A DNA stretch of 64,000 nucleotides from Halopseudomonas sabulinigri (lineage in GTDB: Bacteria; Pseudomonadota; Gammaproteobacteria; Pseudomonadales; Pseudomonadaceae). Numbering within the stretch: position 1 is the first letter of the stretch; every line of letters starts with the position of its first letter. The DNA lies in the NCBI GenBank assembly GCA_011053055.1, contig DRHT01000018.1:94330-158329 (forward strand). Reading direction: 5' to 3'. The notes beneath the pieces are model-generated. The model was given only the letters and a program-made list of their open reading frames with translations. It had not been told where the DNA came from and made no database searches. Shown in pieces: positions 40,008 to 47,228 of this stretch. Both the position numbers and the translations under genes were made by a program.

Positions 40008-40041
40008 TCAAACCGGAAACCTGTTTACCAAGGAAACGTTT

Positions 40042-41202
40042 ATGAAGCCTGTGCTTAGCGCACTGACTCTGGGTGTACTGGCCAGCCTCAGCGGCTGTGG
40101 TTATATGATTGGCGATGAAGGCTATTTCCGTGATCGCGGCAGTGACTATCAGGATGCGCGTGTTGAATCGCGCATGACCGTACCCAGCGACCTGCAAAGC
40201 AAGCCAATTGGCGATCTGCTGCCGGTTCCAGGGCAGCTCACGGCAGGTCCGGTTTCCGAAGATGGGTTTGAAACACCACGTCCGCAGCCTCTGCTGGCCA
40301 GTGCTGACACCTCCGCCTTCTCAATGCAACAAGATGGCAGCCGTCGCTGGTTGCTCGCGCAAATGCCCGCATCAGAAGTATGGCCGCTATTGGAGCGCTT
40401 CTGGTCTGACTACCAGGTGCCGCTGGCCCAGAGTGATCGCGCGCTCAGCCAGTTCGCTACCGAATGGGTCGACTTCACTAAAAGTGCCAATAACCCTCTA
40501 GTCCGTCGCGTCATGCCCACGTTGGAAGAGGGGCGTCGGGTTGATGATGAGGAACAGCGCTTTCGTGTGCGCTTGGAGCCCGGTGTAAACGCCGGCTCCA
40601 GCGAAGTGAAGGTATTGCATCAGAGCCGTGATATCGGTGACGACGACAGCGAGTGGCCAAGCCGGTCCGACATCTCCGGTTTTGAGCGCGGCTTGCTGGC
40701 TGAGCTAGAAACCTATCTCAACCAGAGTATCGCCAACCAGAATGGCGGACAGGTCTCGAGCCTTGCCAATATCGGGCCGACGCAGACCTCACTTGATCAG
40801 GATGGCGCAGGCAACACAGTGCTGACCCTGAGCACTGACTTTAACCGTGCTTGGGTAGAGGTGGGTGACTCGCTGGCCCGTGGTGATGTGTTGGTCACCG
40901 ACTTTAACCGCAGTTCGGGCGTCTATTATGTTGATCTTGACCAGACTCGCAGCGACAAAGAAGAGCCTGGTTTCTTCTCCGGCTGGTTCGGCGGAGACGA
41001 TGACGAAGACGAGAAAGTGGCGGATGAAAACCAGATCCAGGTGCGTCTGACGCCGATATCCAACCGAGTTGAAGTGACGGTAGAGGCAGGCATCGACAAG
41101 GCCGCTGATAGCACCATAGCGCATGACTTGCTCGAGAAAATTCAGAGCAACTTGAACGAAGGACCTGACGGCGATGCGCTACTGCTCCCTCGGCAGCGGT
41201 AG
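40042..41202 (+). CDS. bamC: Outer-membrane protein assembly factor BamC
   Basis: This 386-residue lipoprotein has the lipobox SLSGC at residue 19, an unstructured N-terminal stretch that lies on BamD (MTVPSDLQSKPIGDLLPVPG), and two helix-grip domains. It is a non-essential part of the BAM complex. AAGGA precedes ATG 40042. The C-terminal 29 bases overlap the next gene in another frame, a tight coupling. Confidence 0.93.
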   Translation: MKPVLSALTLGVLASLSGCGYMIGDEGYFRDRGSDYQDARVESRMTVPSDLQSKPIGDLLPVPGQLTAGPVSEDGFETPRPQPLLASADTSAFSMQQDGSRRWLLAQMPASEVWPLLERFWSDYQVPLAQSDRALSQFATEWVDFTKSANNPLVRRVMPTLEEGRRVDDEEQRFRVRLEPGVNAGSSEVKVLHQSRDIGDDDSEWPSRSDISGFERGLLAELETYLNQSIANQNGGQVSSLANIGPTQTSLDQDGAGNTVLTLSTDFNRAWVEVGDSLARGDVLVTDFNRSSGVYYVDLDQTRSDKEEPGFFSGWFGGDDDEDEKVADENQIQVRLTPISNRVEVTVEAGIDKAADSTIAHDLLEKIQSNLNEGPDGDALLLPRQR

Positions 41203-41971
41203 TAAAGGCAATGGCACGCTGATCGAGCAGGGCGCGACTCGGCTGCTAGTGGATTGCGGATTCAGTCTGCGCTCCACCGAGCAGCGGTTGCGTCATGCCG
41301 GCATAAGTGGCGAGCAGCTGACGGCGGTGCTGGTTACCCATGAGCATTCCGATCATATTCAAGGGGTAGCCAAGCTGGCGCGTAAGTTTGACCTGCCGGT
41401 CTACCTGACCCCCGGTACCGGTTATGCGTTGCGGCAGGAATTGCTGGATTTTCGCTGGATCGACCTGCACAGCCGCGTGGTTATAAGCGAGCTGGAGGTC
41501 AGCCCAGTAGCGGTACCACACGATGCTCGTGAACCTTGCCAATTCATATTTGATAACGGTCAACAGCGCCTTGGTGTACTGACCGATACTGGCAGTATTA
41601 CGCCTTGGATTGTTGAACAGTACGCCAAGCTGGATGCGCTTTTTCTAGAGGCCAACTACGATCCGCGCATGCTCGCTATGGGGCCTTATCCGAGTTTTCT
41701 TAAGGCGCGGGTGGGCGGCGAATTGGGTCATTTGAGCAACCATCAGGCGGCTAGTCTGCTGGGCATGATCGACCTGGAACAGCTGCAGCACATCGCCATA
41801 GCGCACATCAGCGAAAAGAACAATCGGCCAGAGCTGGCGCGTAGCGCATTTGCAGATGTGTTAGCGAATTGGTCTGGCGAACTACTGCTGGCAGAACAGA
41901 ATCAAGGCCTGCCTTGGCAGACTATTTCGGGATTATCCCACCACCATTGCGCACTCAGCGGGAGCCGATAA
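41174..41971 (+). CDS. MBL-fold metallohydrolase (YycJ-like)
   Basis: This 265-residue cytoplasmic protein has the metallo-beta-lactamase zinc motif [11 protein letters not shown] and downstream LTDTGSI and LEANYDP, resembling YycJ/WalJ, a family of probable 5'-3' nucleases or phosphodiesterases. It starts inside bamC (29-base overlap) and ends one base into purC, so bamC, this gene and purC form one transcription unit. Confidence 0.92.
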   Translation: MRYCSLGSGSKGNGTLIEQGATRLLVDCGFSLRSTEQRLRHAGISGEQLTAVLVTHEHSDHIQGVAKLARKFDLPVYLTPGTGYALRQELLDFRWIDLHSRVVISELEVSPVAVPHDAREPCQFIFDNGQQRLGVLTDTGSITPWIVEQYAKLDALFLEANYDPRMLAMGPYPSFLKARVGGELGHLSNHQAASLLGMIDLEQLQHIAIAHISEKNNRPELARSAFADVLANWSGELLLAEQNQGLPWQTISGLSHHHCALSGSR

Positions 41972-42684
41972 TGGAAAAACGTACTGAGCTTTATCGCGGC
42001 AAGGCCAAATCGGTTTACACCACAGATGATCCGGATCGGCTGATACTGCTGTTTCGCAACGACACCTCCGCGTTTGATGGTAAGAAGATCGAACAGCTGG
42101 ACCGCAAAGGCATGGTTAATAACCGTTTTAACGCCTTCATCATGCAAAAGCTGCAAGACTCCGGCATCCCTACCCAGTTTGATAGCCTGGTGTCCGACAC
42201 CGAGTGTCTGGTTAAGAAACTCGACATGATTCCGGTCGAGTGTGTAGTGCGCAACTACGCCGCAGGTAGCTTGGTAAAGCGCCTCGGTGTGGAAGAGGGC
42301 ATGGCACTAACGCCGCCGACCTTCGAGTTATTTCTGAAAGATGACGCCAAAGGCGACCCTTTCATCAACGCGTCACACGTGGTGACTTTCGGCTGGACGA
42401 CTGCCGAGCACCTCTCGCGTATGCAAGAGCTGACGCTGCAGGTGAACGATGTGCTCAAGAAGCTATTTGACGCCGCAGGCCTCATGCTGGTGGATTTCAA
42501 ACTGGAATTCGGCCTGTTCAAGGGTGAGATAGTACTGGGCGATGAATTCAGCCCAGACGGCTGCCGTTTGTGGGACAAAGAAACCGGCAAGAAAATGGAT
42601 AAAGACCGTTTCCGTCAGGGTCTTGGCGGCGTTATCGAAGCCTACGAAGAAGTCGCCAAGCGTCTGGGCGTAGAACTTCCCTGA
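41971..42684 (+). CDS. purC: SAICAR synthase
   Basis: This 237-residue enzyme joins CAIR and aspartate with ATP in purine synthesis. Family segments include [32 protein letters not shown] and [12 protein letters not shown] 41971 overlaps the upstream stop (TAATG) and has GGGAG before it; the frame is open further upstream but without family residues. It is the last core gene before the tRNA-Ser. Confidence 0.97.
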   Translation: MEKRTELYRGKAKSVYTTDDPDRLILLFRNDTSAFDGKKIEQLDRKGMVNNRFNAFIMQKLQDSGIPTQFDSLVSDTECLVKKLDMIPVECVVRNYAAGSLVKRLGVEEGMALTPPTFELFLKDDAKGDPFINASHVVTFGWTTAEHLSRMQELTLQVNDVLKKLFDAAGLMLVDFKLEFGLFKGEIVLGDEFSPDGCRLWDKETGKKMDKDRFRQGLGGVIEAYEEVAKRLGVELP

Positions 42685-42691
42685 ACGCGCG

Positions 42692-42722
42692 AGCAGCTTC
42701 CGCAAAACAAGCGAAAGCTGCT
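42692..42722 (+). terminator. Hairpin between purC and tRNA-Ser
   Basis: AGCAGCTTCCGC (42692-42703) pairs with GCGAAAGCTGCT (42711-42722) with one mismatch and a 7-base loop. It lies 8 bases past the purC stop; without a T tract it may mark an RNA end or a processing site. Confidence 0.45.
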
Positions 42723-42739
42723 ACCATGCGCGCCGACTT

Positions 42740-42829
42740 GGAGAGTTGCCGGAGTGGTCGAACGGGACGGATTCGAAATCCGTTGAACTGGCAACAGTTC
42801 CCAGGGTTCGAATCCCTGACTCTCCGCCA
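42740..42829 (+). tRNA. tRNA-Ser (anticodon CGA), CCA encoded
   Basis: Acceptor arms GGAGAGT (42740-42746) and ACTCTCC (42819-42825) pair, the anticodon loop is TTCGAAA, the long variable arm (TGAACTGGCAACAGTTC) is typical of class II tRNA-Ser and the T loop reads GTTCGAATC. The 3' end GCCA is encoded. It marks the left border of the genomic island, since everything after it is accessory. Confidence 0.97.
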
Positions 42830-42841
42830 GATGTATGCCTC

Positions 42842-42866
42842 AAGGCCCCGTTATTCGGGGCTTTGT
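42842..42866 (+). terminator. Terminator downstream of tRNA-Ser
   Basis: GCCCCG and CGGGGC (42845-42861) pair around TTATT, with AAG before and TTTGTTGTTT after, making a good rho-independent terminator for the tRNA transcript. Confidence 0.75.
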
Positions 42867-42882
42867 TGTTTCTGTGGCTTCC

Positions 42883-42904
42883 TGTTCCCACATTTGTTCC
42901 CACA
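42883..42904. repeat. Direct repeat TGTTCCCACA, possible integrase arm sites
   Basis: TGTTCCCACA occurs at 42883-42892 and again at 42895-42904, 12 bases apart, about 55 bases from the tRNA 3' end. Closely spaced direct repeats beside a tRNA attachment site are the usual look of arm-type sites for a tyrosine integrase, but no integrase is in the window to confirm this. Confidence 0.35.
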
Positions 42905-42945
42905 ATCTCTTCATTCGTGAGCAGTATGTTGCTCACCATCCTCTG

Positions 42946-43140
42946 CTATTCCAGCGGATTGGTATCGGCTTTTCGGGCTTTGCCTTGCGAGGGGATGAAG
43001 TACAGCTCACCGTCGGGAAGATAGGTCACAGTGCCGCCGCCAGTAGGTTTCGTTTTCTTGAATAGGCCGAGTTTCCATCTCAGATCAAAAATGAGTCGAT
43101 GGGGCAGTGTGCGGAGCCTGGCGAGATAGGAGCGTTTCAT
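42946..43140 (-). CDS. Possible small basic protein
   Basis: Sixty-four codons from ATG 43140 encode a basic N-terminal half (MKRSYLARLRTLPHRL) and a half with GGGTVTYLPDGELYFIP that reads like real protein. There is no ribosome site and no family I recognise. It could be a remnant of an island gene close to the attachment site. The frame remains open upstream to 43296, with weaker protein character. Confidence 0.3.
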   Translation of the reverse strand: MKRSYLARLRTLPHRLIFDLRWKLGLFKKTKPTGGGTVTYLPDGELYFIPSQGKARKADTNPLE

Positions 43141-43183
43141 TGGGTGGCATTGCCTATAGTCGGTGGATCGATTCCGCTCATGC

Positions 43184-43215
43184 TGGTACGCACGTGGTAC
43201 GCACGTGGTACGCAC
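43184..43215. repeat. Three tandem copies of an 11-base unit
   Basis: The unit TGGTACGCACG is repeated almost three times without gap (43184-43194, 43195-43205, 43206-43215). Unit length near one helical turn would place copies on the same face of the DNA, as in a protein-binding array. It is too short for a CRISPR or an origin iteron set. Confidence 0.6.
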
Positions 43216-43329
43216 CCTCCATGCGCGGTTAATTGCTTCGTAACGGAAGCTAGAAGAGCAGGTCGCTGGCTCGGAATCACTGATTGAGCCTAACATGCGT
43301 GCAATTTAGAGTTTTTAGCAACTTCAACA

Positions 43330-43357
43330 CCAACAGCTGCATGGTTGCAGCTGTTGG
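43330..43357 (-). terminator. Strong hairpin after the radical SAM operon
   Basis: CCAACAGCTGCA (43330-43341) pairs with TGCAGCTGTTGG (43346-43357), 12 perfect pairs with a 4-base loop, about 46 bases after the stop of the cysteine-tail gene on the minus strand. It is the probable end of the operon transcript although the T tract is poor in that direction. Confidence 0.55.
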
Positions 43358-43402
43358 CTTCTTTGCTTTGAGAAGGGCTTATAGCTCTTTTGCTACGCCG
43401 TC

Positions 43403-43906
43403 TTACTTGCAAGCACCTGGGACACGGCAGGCACAGCTGGTTGGTGCATGGCAGGAATGACCCGTGCAACGCATTGCCTGCGATTCAGCGCCGCCGTTCG
43501 GATAGGCACCAAAGTGCTTCTCGTACAGAGCGACTGTCTGAGCAAAGGCATTCTTCAGTTCCTGATAGTCCTCTTCACCGTAAATGCCAAAGTACGGGTA
43601 ATGGTCAACAAAACGGCCGAATACCTTATGACAGTCCGTGCGGTAGGCACGGGTATCCAGGATATGGGCATGCCAGAGGGCATCAACCGTCTTGCTGGGC
43701 ACCAAAGAAATCGTTGGATAGAGGCGTTTGAGTGTCAGAAAGCGGCGGTACTCCAGCTCTGCCATATCCCATTCGGAAGCGGCCATTTCTGCCTCCGAGG
43801 ATTCGGTGTACTTGTGCTTCAAGCGCTTGAAATCGAGGTGACTGACGTTCATGTCCAGGCCATTAGCTGCCAGCATTGGCTGATTGAGCGATACGATTGA
43901 GTTCAT
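43403..43906 (-). CDS. Glycine-rich-domain-like (GRDP) protein with Cys-rich tail
   Basis: The protein has 167 residues. Residues 20-135 contain the motif VDALWHAHILDTRAY and a following HYPYFGIYGEED, typical of the 'glycine-rich domain-containing protein-like' family, whose bacterial function is unknown. The last 21 residues hold five cysteines (147, 152, 158, 160 and 166), in the context CTGHSCHAPTSCACR, unlike the low-cysteine domain before it. AAGGA lies 7 bases before ATG 43906. It is the last gene behind a radical SAM enzyme, a kinase-like gene and a small basic gene. A folded leader with a modifiable tail is one reading; a metal-binding tail is another. Confidence 0.8.
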   Translation of the reverse strand: MNSIVSLNQPMLAANGLDMNVSHLDFKRLKHKYTESSEAEMAASEWDMAELEYRRFLTLKRLYPTISLVPSKTVDALWHAHILDTRAYRTDCHKVFGRFVDHYPYFGIYGEEDYQELKNAFAQTVALYEKHFGAYPNGGAESQAMRCTGHSCHAPTSCACRVPGACK

Positions 43907-43941
43907 GGTTTTTCCTTTTTTAGTTGAGGGTTGCAGAGCTC

Positions 43942-44214
43942 CTAGGCTCGCCTTCGCTTCAACTCGCGCTCAAGGCGCTGACGGGTGATGACGACGCTGG
44001 GTATGTGGCCACGCTCGGTAATTCGGTAAATAAGGCGTAATGACAGGCCGAGCTTGAAACGCAGCAGATTCTTGCTGCAACGCATACGCTTACCACCCAG
44101 CGCGGTATAGGGAATGCCAGCTTGCAGGGCCTTGTCGATTTCCTGTGCCTTGCTTTGATGGCAAGACATGATTTGGTGAGGGCAGGTGGCGATAACCTGG
44201 TCGATGGTGATCAT
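43942..44214 (-). CDS. Small basic protein, possibly RelE/ParE-like fold
   Basis: This 90-residue protein is strongly basic at the C-terminus (RLERELKRRRA). The stretch LLRFKLGLSLRLIYRITERG followed by IPSVVITRQR resembles the beta-strands of RelE/ParE-type proteins, but no antitoxin partner is present and the likeness is weak. Four cysteines or histidines near the N-terminus (CPHQIMSCH) could bind metal. It overlaps the kinase gene by 4 bases (ATGA), so it is made together with it. I do not assign a function. Confidence 0.75.
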   Translation of the reverse strand: MITIDQVIATCPHQIMSCHQSKAQEIDKALQAGIPYTALGGKRMRCSKNLLRFKLGLSLRLIYRITERGHIPSVVITRQRLERELKRRRA

Positions 44215-44810
44215 AAATGTGCTCCCTTAACAGGCGTCATACGGCCCAAGTATTCGTTTATTGCTGAGGCAACTTTTGTGGCCGCGCCGTCCGGGTTCAA
44301 CGTGGTTACATCCACCGTTATGTCGCTACGCATCTCCAGTTCCCGCATCACTGCTTGCTTAAAGGGCTCATTGATGGTTTCCAGGTCTTCTGCTGTCATC
44401 CCGCGTTGATGCAGCCTTTGCAGGCGCGTGTTTTCGTCCAGGGTGATCAGAACAGTAATGTCAGTTGGTATGAGGTCGCTTTCCAGTGCATCGAGATTTG
44501 CCGATACGCCTCGGGCCTTTGCATAGGCAACGGTTGATACCCAGTAGCGGTCCATTACCACCGAACGACCTTGCTCGACGATGCTGCGCGCCTTGCGGCC
44601 TTCGCTGGAAACAGTAGCTGCGTAGAAAAGTGCCTTGGCCAACTGATCTTCGCCAAACGCATCCATAATCATGCTGCGAATACCCTTGAAGCTTTCGCCG
44701 GGTGTGCTCATGAACTGGGCATCAAGTTGCTCAGCCAGTTTTTTGGCTAGCGTTGACTTGCCGACACCGTCCAGACCTTCCAACACGATAACGCGGCTAG
44801 GGATGCTCAT
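44211..44810 (-). CDS. Thymidylate-kinase-like nucleotide kinase
   Basis: This 199-residue P-loop kinase has Walker A GLDGVGKSTLAKKL, the DR(Y/H) motif VVMDRYWVSTVAYA and a LID-like basic segment (RLQRLHQRGM), all as in dTMP kinases, but the sequence diverges in the base-binding region. The housekeeping tmk is normally beside holB, so this is a specialised copy. ATG 44810 overlaps the stop of the radical SAM gene (TGATG); GTG 44813 would overlap by 4. Coupling to a radical SAM gene suggests that it phosphorylates a modified nucleoside or a peptide-linked group; which one is inference. Confidence 0.85.
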   Translation of the reverse strand: MSIPSRVIVLEGLDGVGKSTLAKKLAEQLDAQFMSTPGESFKGIRSMIMDAFGEDQLAKALFYAATVSSEGRKARSIVEQGRSVVMDRYWVSTVAYAKARGVSANLDALESDLIPTDITVLITLDENTRLQRLHQRGMTAEDLETINEPFKQAVMRELEMRSDITVDVTTLNPDGAATKVASAINEYLGRMTPVKGAHL

Positions 44811-46072
44811 CACAGGGCCTCCGCAATGTTAGCCATCACCTTGTATTCGGCCTCGGTAAAGCTATTGCTGGCGATCACTATCGGGATAGTTTTACCGACA
44901 GATTCCTGCAGCCCGTATTGAGCCTTCTGGTCATACAGCGGAGTCCCACGCAGCAACATCAGCGGCCAGGCCATGACGCGAGGCACTTGCTGGCGTTTAC
45001 ACCACTCGACAGAAGCCTTGAAGCTGTCCAGTGTCTGAGTCGGCAAGCCGTATATGAGCGAGACCTCGAAGTCGATACCCCGCTGTTTGACCAGCGCGAG
45101 CTTCTCTTCGACCTTGGGCATGTTGTTATGGCGTTGGATAAGTTTGCTGACGGACGAACTGGTGGTCTGCAGACCGAACTCAAGCGTGACATTGAGCCCA
45201 TCCAGAGCATCCAGAAAAGACCCGGTAAGCATTTCAAAACGGCATTGCAGGGCGATCTGTGCAGTCACGCCGGATTGCTTGAGCAAATTGAGCACAGCAA
45301 TGGCGTGTTCGTTGTTGGTGTGAAAAATCGGATCCAGGATCGAAATGCGCTTTACGCCGTGATCGGCAAATAGCTGTGCTTCAGCCGCCAGACGGTCGAG
45401 GTCGAACATTCTGGTCGGTTGCCGCCCATCCGGGTCGCGATGCTGACAGAAGCCGCATTTGAAGGTGCAACCCCTTTGCGTTTCCCAGCGCATTTCCGAA
45501 GCCATCTGCACCACGCCTTGAACAAAGGGGGAGGGCAGACCCGACAGCGGCAGTTCAGACTGCAAAGCCAGATCAGGCTGCCCAGCGCTGTGCACGCCGC
45601 ATTGCGCCAACGGCACTGCCTGGGCGAGTCGCAACATGGCATTTTCACCGGCTCCTCGAACAAACCAGTGCGCTTGAGGGTAGGCTGGCTCCAGCCCGCC
45701 GGCGGGCATATAGCTGACTTGCGGCCCACCGAGCACGATACGGCTACCCTCGTGCAGGCTCAGTTTGCTCAACAGGTCACAGACGGCTTCATCGTTCCAG
45801 ACGAAGACCCCAAAGCCGAGCAGGGTGTTCGGCCCCATCTCATCCAGTGCCCGCTGGATGCGTGACTGCATATCCTCAAGGCAGAAATCCGGGTCACTGA
45901 TTGTGCCTTCGACCAGTTGATAGCGTATGCCGGCTGCTTTGAGGGTTGCGGCTATAGAGGCGATACCGAGGCTGGTCTTGCCGTCGCCTCGCTTTTGCCA
46001 GTCAATGGCAACCAGAACTACATTGCGGGATGGTTTGGTGTTGCGGGTTGAGAGGATAAGGCTTGTGGTCAT
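44810..46072 (-). CDS. Radical SAM enzyme with B12-binding-like N-terminal domain
   Basis: This 420-residue protein has an N-terminal Rossmann-like domain (VLVAIDWQKRGDG, LGFGVFVWNDEAV, VLGGPQVSYMPAGG) like the cobalamin-binding domain of this superfamily but without the DxHxxG cobalamin motif, then a radical SAM core with CTFKCGFC (the CxxxCxxC cluster site), ISILDPIFHTNN and FEMLTGSFLDAL. The C-terminal part (YGLPTQTLDSFKAS) is typical of the same branch. Related enzymes modify peptides, tRNA or small molecules. ATG 46072 has CAGGAG 10 bases upstream; an in-frame ATG at 46126 would add 18 residues. It leads the four-gene operon. Confidence 0.88.
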   Translation of the reverse strand: MTTSLILSTRNTKPSRNVVLVAIDWQKRGDGKTSLGIASIAATLKAAGIRYQLVEGTISDPDFCLEDMQSRIQRALDEMGPNTLLGFGVFVWNDEAVCDLLSKLSLHEGSRIVLGGPQVSYMPAGGLEPAYPQAHWFVRGAGENAMLRLAQAVPLAQCGVHSAGQPDLALQSELPLSGLPSPFVQGVVQMASEMRWETQRGCTFKCGFCQHRDPDGRQPTRMFDLDRLAAEAQLFADHGVKRISILDPIFHTNNEHAIAVLNLLKQSGVTAQIALQCRFEMLTGSFLDALDGLNVTLEFGLQTTSSSVSKLIQRHNNMPKVEEKLALVKQRGIDFEVSLIYGLPTQTLDSFKASVEWCKRQQVPRVMAWPLMLLRGTPLYDQKAQYGLQESVGKTIPIVIASNSFTEAEYKVMANIAEAL

Positions 46073-46135
46073 AACACTGCGCTCCTGTGTAAGTAGGAAT
46101 GCAGTGTTTATCTGTGGAATCCACAACCAAGGGTG

Positions 46136-46897
46136 TTAGCGAAAAGAATCCAATAAATCATCAAATTCATTCGCCTGGGTATACTGCCGCACAATCATTT
46201 CTTGGTATTGGAGCAGAACAGGGTTCTCAGTCTGCATGCTATTTGCGGCTTGGTAGGCCATCTCCAGATTTCCCGACAGATAGTGCGTCATCATGCTGTC
46301 GCCTAACGAAAGGGCCGCCGTCTGCGTCGCCAGGGCCTTTAGGACGTTTCCGTGGAGGTGACCTAGTCCCATTTGTGGAAGGGTATCCGCAAACGGGTTT
46401 GGCAAACGCTCTTCTCGCAGGTTTGCCACGGGCAGGCGATCAAGGAAAACCTTTAGCTCTGGCCGCAACAGCCCAAGACCGGCAAGGGACTGACGCTCCA
46501 GAAAAAGATCACGAGCCCAGCCCATCAAGGCAGTGCTGTCATCCTTTTCGTCAAGAAGTGTAGCCACCAGTTTTGGTTCACCAAACACGCCTTGAAGCAA
46601 AATTGCATTCCATAGCAGAGTTACGTCCTCTGGGTTGATCAGGACACGGTTACGGCTGTCTGATCCGGACCCCAGGGGTATCCAATCCAGGCGGATGATG
46701 ATTTTTCTCGTGCGACTCGGGTATCGATACACTTCATCCTTCTTTTTGGTGGAAGGGCTTAGCGCATTTACCAGGGTCTTCAGTGCGTCCAGCAATTTGC
46801 CATGCTGGCTTAAGGGCTTTGCCAACCCTACCCGCTTGCAGAGCAAATCCTCATAAACCAAGGATAGCTCCAGCCAGGTTGAGCCGTCAGATCTCAC
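46136..46897 (-). CDS. Hypothetical protein, mainly helical
   Basis: This 253-residue protein starts at GTG 46897 with GGAGA 7 bases upstream and overlaps the small secreted protein gene by 11 bases. It is soluble, helical in its second half (residues 115-250), with a mixed N-terminal part (SRTRKIIIRLDWIPLG). I recognise no domain. Only 63 bases separate its stop from the radical SAM start, so it could be in the same transcript. Confidence 0.72.
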   Translation of the reverse strand: MRSDGSTWLELSLVYEDLLCKRVGLAKPLSQHGKLLDALKTLVNALSPSTKKKDEVYRYPSRTRKIIIRLDWIPLGSGSDSRNRVLINPEDVTLLWNAILLQGVFGEPKLVATLLDEKDDSTALMGWARDLFLERQSLAGLGLLRPELKVFLDRLPVANLREERLPNPFADTLPQMGLGHLHGNVLKALATQTAALSLGDSMMTHYLSGNLEMAYQAANSMQTENPVLLQYQEMIVRQYTQANEFDDLLDSFR

Positions 46898-47228
46898 AAG
46901 AGGTCTCCAGTATTTCCTCTACAGATGCGCCATTTTTTGCATATTCCGACATCTCGGAAATGCGTTGTGCCTGCTCGTACCAGTCGTTCGTAAAACACTC
47001 GCGTTCACGCTGATATTCGCTGATGGCGCCGATGCAGTATCCGGCTCTCAGGGCCTCGGTTGGGCTGGTAGTCAGGCCTGCGAGCAGCCGCTGTTTGTCG
47101 CGATTGGCGTAAATCCCCAGAACCTCTCGACAGCCCTGAACAAAATGTTCGTGATCATCAATGGCACTGGCTATAGCGGGGAAAGCCAGGCTCGTTAGAC
47201 AGACAACGGAGAAAATATATCTTTTCAT
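46887..47228 (-). CDS. Small secreted protein, weakly Rap1a/Tai-like
   Basis: This 113-residue precursor has a signal peptide (MKRYIFSVVCLTSLAFPAIASA). The mature part carries cysteines at GCREVLG, AGYCIGAISEYQ, RECFTND and the last residues (TSCEI), which can form two disulphides. The AGYCIG segment recalls Rap1a/Tai type VI immunity proteins, but the match is weak and no type VI gene is near. It overlaps both neighbours, so the three genes are one unit. Confidence 0.7.
   Translation of the reverse strand: MKRYIFSVVCLTSLAFPAIASAIDDHEHFVQGCREVLGIYANRDKQRLLAGLTTSPTEALRAGYCIGAISEYQRERECFTNDWYEQAQRISEMSEYAKNGASVEEILETSCEI

Larger units (their letters stand above)
42830..43402. other. Left end of the island, mostly non-coding
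   Basis: These 573 bases between tRNA-Ser and the first clear island gene hold the tRNA terminator, two short direct repeats, one doubtful small frame, a GGTACGCACGT triple repeat and a strong hairpin. An integrase gene would be expected somewhere near an attachment site but is not found here. Confidence 0.5.

Noticed and set aside
42721..42939. Minus-strand frame across tRNA-Ser (72 residues)
   Set aside because: The peptide GESGIRTLGTVASS is the well-known translation artefact of a tRNA-Ser gene.
42946..43296. Integrase fragment next to tRNA-Ser
   Set aside because: No R..HxxR..Y motif or arm-binding domain could be read in either strand.
43942..44214. Toxin-antitoxin pair with the GRDP-like gene as antitoxin
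   Set aside because: The GRDP-like protein has no antitoxin fold, and the RelE-like likeness of the small protein is too weak.
44810..46072. Prokaryotic viperin
   Set aside because: Only the cysteine motif is similar; the B12-domain-like N-terminus and the segment ILDPIFHTN belong to another branch, and viperin's GGEP-type segment is missing.
46887..47228. Type VI immunity protein (Rap1a/Tai)
   Set aside because: Only one short segment is similar and no effector or type VI gene is nearby, so it is noted as weak likeness only.
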